The position numbers were made by a program, and so were the translations under genes. Shown piece after piece: positions 58,177-64,000 of a stretch of 64,000 bases of DNA. The DNA lies in NCBI RefSeq assembly GCF_036850765.1, contig NC_089494.1, positions 3,928,177 to 3,992,176 on the forward strand, in the 5' to 3' direction. The number at the start of each line of letters is the position of its first letter. Position 1 is the first letter of the stretch. The stretch comes from Saccopteryx bilineata (Eukaryota; Chordata; Mammalia; Chiroptera; Emballonuridae). The notes beneath the pieces are model-generated. The model ran no database searches, had not been told where the DNA came from, and saw only the letters and a list, made by a program, of their open reading frames with translations.

Positions 58177-58320
58177 GGGGCCTTTGCACCTGCTGGCCTG
58201 TCAGCCTGGAATGCCCCTCCCTATGCTACCTGTGTGGCTCTCTGCCCCTTCTCTGGGTGCCTGCTCGCCCTTGCCTTCGACAAGCGGTGTGAAAAGCTTT
58301 CTCTAGAGGCGTGACTAGTC
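58177..58320 (+). mobile_element. L2 LINE 3' relic
   Basis: GGCCTTTGCACCTGCTGGCC followed by GCCTGGAATGCCCCTCCC is the familiar L2 3' segment. Confidence 0.7.
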
Positions 58321-58844
58321 CAGTGGGCTCGTCAGCCACATCAGAGAGCCCGAGGAGGAGGGACCATGTGGTGTTACTGCCTTCACTCCCGCTTCCTGTG
58401 GTGTTGGGAACACAGAAGGCATTGAGGAGATAGCTAAACGTGATAACTCTCTATTTTACCCTGGCCTCCGCGCTCAGGCGGGGCGTCCCCAACTGTGGAA
58501 TGATGGACTCCCACTCAGGGAGAACTGCGTTCAGTGATGGGTGGGCCAGGTCCCTGCCGCGCCAGGTCATCTGGCAAGGTATCAGGACGGTGTGTCCCCT
58601 TTTCCTCCCAGGCACACAACCCTGTCCCCAACAAGGGCCTCGGGTGGCTGGTAGAAGAGGTGGGGCAGTGGCCGTGACCCTCGGGGCCCATCGGTCTGGG
58701 AGAAGCGAGGACGGCAGAGCCACAAGTTCTCAAACACGTGCTGTGTCCCTCCTGTCTGTGCTCCCTCCTCTCCCTCCCGACTTTCCCTGGGACCGTCTGC
58801 GCCCCCCAAGGAGAGGCTCTCTCCGCTCTGCTTCTAAGATGACT

Positions 58845-58875
<31 letters not shown>

Positions 58876-59230
58876 GTAACTGGAAGTTCTCAGTGACATT
58901 GAGCTTCCGATTTCTGGTAAACACAGAGGCCAGGGAGCGGCCTTCTTCCAGTCTGCGCTCCAGCAGAACCCTGCCTGCCTGAGGTCAGCTGTCCCCTGCT
59001 GGCCCATGACAAGCCACCTCCAAAATATCAACCTCTCCAAGGAGGCAGGCACCGGTCAGGAGGGCAGATGACGAGCACCATTTGGAAGATGAGCTACCTG
59101 AGGGGGGGGGGGGGGGGACGGCCTCCCGCCTTGGGGACTCTCGGGCAGACACCACAGAGGATTCGGATTGTTGATTTGTGGTGACTTCCCCTCCGCCCTC
59201 CCTCCCAACACACAGGCTCACCACCAGCAG
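58321..59230. other. Intergenic stretch with GT microsatellite and G run
   Basis: A (GT)n of about 27 bases lies at 58848-58875 and a G run of about 15 at 59104-59117. No gene or other repeat is recognised. Confidence 0.6.
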
Positions 59231-59239
59231 AGAGGGAGC

Positions 59240-59345
59240 CTCGAGCCAGAGTACATTTGAATGGCAAAATAATTTATGCTTAATTACAGCGCTGGGTTTA
59301 AAATGAGACGTTTAAATGCATAATCACATAGAGGTCTGATCCCGT
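59240..59345. promoter_or_regulatory. Candidate conserved noncoding element
   Basis: A compact AT-rich island contains CAAAATAATTTATGCTTAAT and TTTAAATGCATAATCACATA, several TAAT and ATGCATAAT POU/homeodomain-like cores, between GC-rich flanks and without repeat signature. Confidence 0.33.
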
Positions 59346-59439
59346 CCCTTCACCAGCGTCGGCCTCTCTTCTCCGGCGTCTGGGACACTGCGGCCTTCTC
59401 TTCTGTCCTCCCCCTTGCTCTCCTTTCTATAAATCGTGC

Positions 59440-59790
59440 CAAACGAGCCTTCCTAAAACGCCACCCTGGTCGTTTCTACGAGCTTCCTCTAAAGAAATGG
59501 ATAGTTGCTCATCAACATCTCATCCCTGGCATTTCAGGACCCTGCATCCCCACCAACGCCCCCTTCCCACGCCACCGCGCCCACGCCCACGCCTCCCACG
59601 CGGAGGGCCTGCTCTGCGCGCCTGGTGGCCCCTCCACATCCTTCTGCTCCCTGCCTTCCCTCCATCGGAGAGGGAACCTGTCTGCCCACCCAAATTCTGC
59701 CGGTTCCTTAAGACTCAACTCAAAAGCCACCCGCCCAAGAATTCTCCAGTTCCTGCGAGAGGTCATCTCCCCGCCCCCTCCGCCACTCAT
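59440..59790 (+). mobile_element. Probable L2 LINE relic
   Basis: GCCTTCCTAAAACGCCACCC in the left part and AGACTCAACTCAAAAGCCAC with CCAAGAATTCTCCAGTTCC in the right part resemble L2 3' sequence. Strongly diverged. Confidence 0.45.
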
Positions 59791-60419
59791 GGTCCGGGCT
59801 GAACGAGTTCTTATTGTGCATCCTCGTCTGGGTGGCCCCGGAACCAGAAACCTGGACCTGCCGGCCTCCCTTCCTAGCCCTGGCCGGGAGCTCACTAAGA
59901 GGTCCCAGGGATTAAGGGTAACTGAGAGACAGGCCACGTTGTTCCCTGACCCCTCTGATAGGTCAGAACAGCCCAGGTGTGTGAGGGGCCCAGCACAGGG
60001 AGCTGCCGCCCCACAGGCGCCCAGGACGCACGGGCTCCCGGGCCACCCACCAGTTTTCTCTCTGCCCCTCATCAGCGGCCTGGCCGGGGAACCACCTCTG
60101 GTGTGTCCACTGTCCCCTTCCGTGTTCCAGCTCCCCGCCCCATCACCGCCCCCTCTCTCCGCGGAGGACTTCAGCGTTGTTCCAGCCGTTAGACCCCCTC
60201 TGCCACTAATCCAGACCCGGACACGCTTCCCTCTGTCCTGGGAGCGCCCGTCCTTCTTCCCTGCCACGTCAGGCAGGTCCCGATCCCCAGCCCCTCCGCT
60301 CCACCGGTGACTTCCCTTTCCCCTGCTCCTCTCTCTCTATGCGCCTGTGCCCCTTAGACCAGCGGCACACTCCAGCCTCTGCTGCCCCCACCGTCCCAGG
60401 TCCGTCCCTGCAGTGGCTC

Positions 60420-60850
60420 ATCTGACGTCACCTAACAGGGCCACCAGGGGCCCGGAGAGCTGGTTAAACATGATTTCGGCAAGTATCTGCAGGGTGTCCC
60501 CAGATGAGATTAGCATTTGAATCTGAAGCCCCCCACACACACTCCCACACAAAGCAGACAGCCCTCCCGGATGTGGGTGGGCCTCCCAGTCTGTTGAGGA
60601 CCCAGAAGGAATGAAAAGGCCAAGAAAGGGAGAGTTCTCTGCCCGACGGGTGATGCTGGGACATCCGTCCTTTTCTCCCCTTTCAGACCTAAACTTGCAC
60701 CCGGTCCCCAGGTCTTTGGGGACTCACACTGAAGCGAGCCCACCAGCTTTCCTGGGTCTGCCTCTGGCTTGGCGGTGGCAGGTCATGGGACATCTCTGTC
60801 CTCATAATCATGTGAGCCCATTCCGTACGATACATCCGGAGAGCTAGAGA
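60420..60850 (+). mobile_element. Ancient interspersed repeat (probable LTR-type), family uncertain
   Basis: GATGAGATTAGCATTTGAAT, GATGTGGGTGGGCCTCC, TGCTGGGACATCCGTCC, CCAGCTTTCCTGGGTCTGCC and CCTCATAATCATGTGAGCCC occur in the order known from a widespread placental repeat. I recognise the sequence but not its name with certainty. Confidence 0.6.
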
Positions 60851-61301
60851 CACGGTTCAAACGTCGAGTGGCGCCCGGCTGGGCTGGGCTGGCCTCAAAC
60901 TTCCAGCTCACCAATGGGTGGTTGAGCCTGTGGGGTCTCTGCTCCTTGGCGACCAGAGGTACTCCCCCTCTGGGCAGGGCTCCAAGGCCCCGCTAGCATT
61001 TTGCCTCTCTTGGCTTTTGCTGATGAGTCCCCTCCGAACTGACCCTTTCTTGGATGTATTGATCCATCCAGTGACTTGAGCGCTGAAATCTCGCTGACCT
61101 GGAAACTAAACTATTCTCTTCCTTTTAACGTTCCTATCTGCACAGTATACATAAACCACATTGAGTGTGTGTTCTCGTATAAAAGAGAACATGCTCATGG
61201 TGGGGAAATATCATGTGGATAAATGAACAGGAGAAGATAAAATACTTCCTTCTAACACGTTTGTTTGTTTTTACAAATATTGGATCACAACATGCACTTT
61301 T

Positions 61302-61569
61302 ATAGTTCTGGTTTTGGGGGGGTTGGTCATAGAGACAGAGAGAGGGACAGATAGGGACACAGACAGACAGGAAGGGAGAGAGATGAGAAGCATCAATTCT
61401 TCATTGTGGCACCGTAGCTGTTCATTGATTGCTTTCTCATATGTGCCTTGGGGGGGGCTACAGCAGACCCAGTGACCCCATGCTCAAGCTGGTGACCTCA
61501 GGGTTTTGAACCTGGGTCCTCCGCGTCCCAGTCTGTCGCCCTATCCACTGCACCACTGCCTGGTCAGGC
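61302..61569 (-). mobile_element. Bat SINE (GTGGTGGCGCAG-like family), full length
   Basis: The minus strand gives GCCTGACCAGGCAGTGGTGC, GTTCAAAACCCTGAGG, CACATATGAGAAAGCAATC and a CT-rich end. Flanks CACAACATGCACTTTT (61286-61301) and CACAACATGCAGTTTT (61570-61585) are a 16-bp duplication with one mismatch. Confidence 0.95.
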
Positions 61570-61585
61570 CACAACATGCAGTTTT

Positions 61586-61780
61586 GAAACCAGATTCTCA
61601 CTCGACAATCAACAGCAGACACCTGTTCATGCCACTTGTTGTCCTGTTGTTACTGGTTCGTACGGCTGCAGAACCCCCACCCCAAACCCGTGCACCACCA
61701 TTTATTCGGCCAGTTCTCTGCTGTGGGATATTTGGGTTGTTTCCAATTTGCAGCAGTCCATCCGACAGCCTACCACCAAA
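61586..61780 (-). mobile_element. Decayed L1 fragment
   Basis: CACCATTTATTCGGCCAGTT and GGGATATTTGGGTTGTTTCC match minus-strand L1 3' sequence. The SINE above inserted at its edge. Confidence 0.55.
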
Positions 61781-62689
61781 GACCGACCCCTCCCCAGACA
61801 CAGCTCGCAAGCCTCCCGTTGACAGTTTCTCCGCTTCGACAGTTTTGAGATCCACACCCACTGAGATCCACTCCTCCTCCGCCTCCTCGGGGAATTCCAA
61901 CCCCCACACCCCCCACCCATACCCACACCCCGCTTCTGGTCACTGTCGCTTTGTACCTTGTAGGGAAGGTCCCATCTTTTCCACGTTCCTCCCAGTTCTC
62001 TGAACTATTCTCATTTGTATTCTTTCTTTGAAGAAAAAAATAAAAAGCTATTCCACAGTGTTTAGGTGAACTGTTAGGGGGAAAATGGGGATAGTTGTCG
62101 CACTCTAACCCTTCCCAGAGCAGACACCTGAAGAGTAGGAAGAGGCACAGCCCAGTCGGCAGAAGCTGGTCCATGCAGGTCGACTGAACAGTTTTGTGAG
62201 CCCAGAAACACCCCCCCCGCTCTCCCCCACCCCCACCCCAACCCCGCCACCACTGTCAGGACCTCTTGTGACCCTATGCCCGTCTGCCGGTGTGTGTCCC
62301 ACCATGCCCTGCCTCACACCTCTTCCCTCCTCTTACTTCGGTGCATGTGTGACTGGGTAGCCATTCTACAAATGTCGGATCTATAGGTTCAGATTTCCCC
62401 CATAATAAATTATGTCAGGCACAAACAAACACAAATAGCTTTTTCAGCATGATGACCAAGGTAGTCATTCTATTGTAGACAGCTGAGAAAAATGCGGGTT
62501 CTTTTTAAATGCTCGTTGAGAGGTAACCGCTGTGAATATGAGGAATCCGTCCTTCCAAGCTTTCTCTAATTATAATTACACACCTACTTTATCAAAAGTC
62601 AAATCAGGCGGTACGTGCTGCCTTCCAGAAATTGTGTACCCATCAGGAATGTATGTAAATGCTCCTTCCCTTTAATCACCTCAACACGC

Positions 62690-62800
62690 AAACACGCACA
62701 TTTTTAAAGCTTTGTCAATTCGAGGTCTTGCTTTGATTTGCATTTCTCTGAATATCAATGAAGTTTAACATTACTTGGAGAGATCTATTCAAATTTCAAC

Positions 62801-62851
<51 letters not shown>

Positions 62852-63770
62852 GGCTGTAATTGTCCTTGGCTCCTCTTGCCATTGGAGACTTGGAGTTGTC
62901 CTTGTTGAATATTAAAAAACCTTTACATAGGAAGGTTTGATGTTCTGTCATAGTTCTCACAAGTCCTCATACTGTTTGTTTTGGGGACTTTGGGGTATTT
63001 AGATGTTTAAAAGTGCTTGTCTGGGCAAACCTATCTTCTTCTAGGGTCTGTCTTTAATACTTAGGGAGCCCTCCTTCACCCCGAGGTAATAAACATGTAT
63101 CTATATTTTTCCTTTAGTGGTTATATGATTTCATTTTCAGCATTTAATTCTTTCTAATCGTCTGGGGCTATTCTTGGTGCATAATATGACAGGTGCAACA
63201 TTGTACGTTCCCAGTTACCCCGACTGCGTTTACTGAACATCCTTTCCTTCCTGGTGAAGTAAATGCTGCTATTTTATCATCTAGCCCCATTGATCGTTCT
63301 GTTTCCAGGCTTTCTGTTCTCTTCTTGAGCGCCCACAGGTCCTCCGGCCGCTGTCCCGTGCTGAGAATTATTGCAGCTCCCGTATGTAACCTGCTGTCAC
63401 TGAGGCACAGTCTCTCTCTCTCACTAAACTTCCTGAACGTTGGTGTGCCTTTGTTTTTCTGGGATTCTCTCTGTCCCGTGCCCAGTTTTCTAACTTTGCT
63501 GGTTGGTAGAAAAATGATTAATTTTACTAAATGTGGGAGGACTGTAGGCTTAGCTTACAGAGCATTTTTGTAAGTTCTGACTGATACCTTTCCATTGATT
63601 CACTTGGGTTTTATAGCTGTACCGCCTGCAGATAACGGTTGGTTACTTTGATTTTTTTTTAAAGCTATTTATTGTTCTTATTTTTTTTTCCTGACTTCGT
63701 ACTGGCTACAACGTCTCAAAAAGTGTAGACTACTGCAGGAGTTGCCCTTGGCCTCACGCTTCGTGTGCAA
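62690..63770 (-). mobile_element. Probable decayed L1 region containing a GT microsatellite
   Basis: TTTGATTTGCATTTCTCTGA is a minus-strand L1 signature. A (GT)n of about 45 bases lies at 62803-62848. The rest, to about 63770, has L1-like AT-rich composition but no firm match. Confidence 0.4.
62803..62848 (+). repeat. (GT)n microsatellite
   Basis: About 22 uninterrupted GT dinucleotides. Confidence 0.95.
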
Positions 63771-64000
63771 ACATTGGACTTGTGCAGTGAGCCCGCCCCC
63801 TCTCTAATCTCACCACCTTCTCCTTGGAAACACTTGACCGGCGTCTGTGGGACAGAGAATTCGCCTGCACAGTGTAGCCCCTCCTGGGTTCTTTTGGGCT
63901 CTGTCTGTCTGAGGAGGCGGTCTTTGGTCTCTCTGCTTCCTGGGAAGGGTCAGTCGTGCTGGGTGTGGGTGGGGATGGGCCGGCAGTGACCGTGCGTGTT

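Noticed and set aside
55814..58189. Open frames of 791, 735 and 705 aa (-) and 420 aa (+)
   Set aside because: Translations of a 61-71-bp minisatellite open in all three minus frames; no start context, domain or splice structure.

Overview
This is a piece of a placental-mammal chromosome, almost certainly from a bat and most likely a horseshoe-bat relative (Rhinolophoidea). The evidence is the SINEs: several copies of tRNA-derived families with heads of the type GCCCTGGCCGGTTGGCTCAG and CCTGACCTGTGGTGGCGCAG, which I know from bat genomes. Mammalian MIR, L2 and L1 relics and several hAT-type DNA transposons with 8-bp target-site duplications are also present. The species call is inference.

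The only protein-coding gene I can support is on the + strand: the last five coding exons of IQCA1 (DRC11), an AAA-domain subunit of the axonemal nexin-dynein regulatory complex. The exons are 390-589, 12360-12446, 20729-20906, 26627-26865 and 29145-29282. All junctions are GT-AG and the reading frame joins without a break. The stop codon is followed by a roughly 470-base 3' UTR with two AATAAA signals. The gene's 5' part lies to the left of the window.

From about 29.8 kb to the right edge (34 kb) I find no credible gene. In human the next gene downstream is ASB18, and it is not recognisable here. The region is filled by twelve unrelated minisatellite arrays (five of them in IQCA1 introns), SINEs, hAT elements, one fairly recent 5'-truncated L1, and many decayed L1, L2 and MIR fragments. 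The arrays total roughly 13 kb, about one fifth of the window. Such density is typical of GC-rich, high-recombination, subtelomere-like DNA, and human IQCA1 lies at 2q37.

The many long open frames over 31.9-35.1 kb, 48.5-52.5 kb and 56.0-58.2 kb come from stop-free tandem units and are not genes. The most unusual structures are: (1) a 209-bp inverted duplication, apparently perfect, inside a SINE that itself sits in a hAT element (24.4-25.1 kb); (2) a roughly 200-bp near-identical inverted pair flanking the 87-bp IQCA1 exon (11.45 and 13.84 kb); (3) that same exon lying between a minisatellite ending 69 bp upstream and a hAT element starting 59 bp downstream; (4) higher-order repeat structure in the 46.6-kb and 56-kb arrays; and (5) possible conserved, homeodomain- and POU-site-rich islands in otherwise GC-rich DNA.
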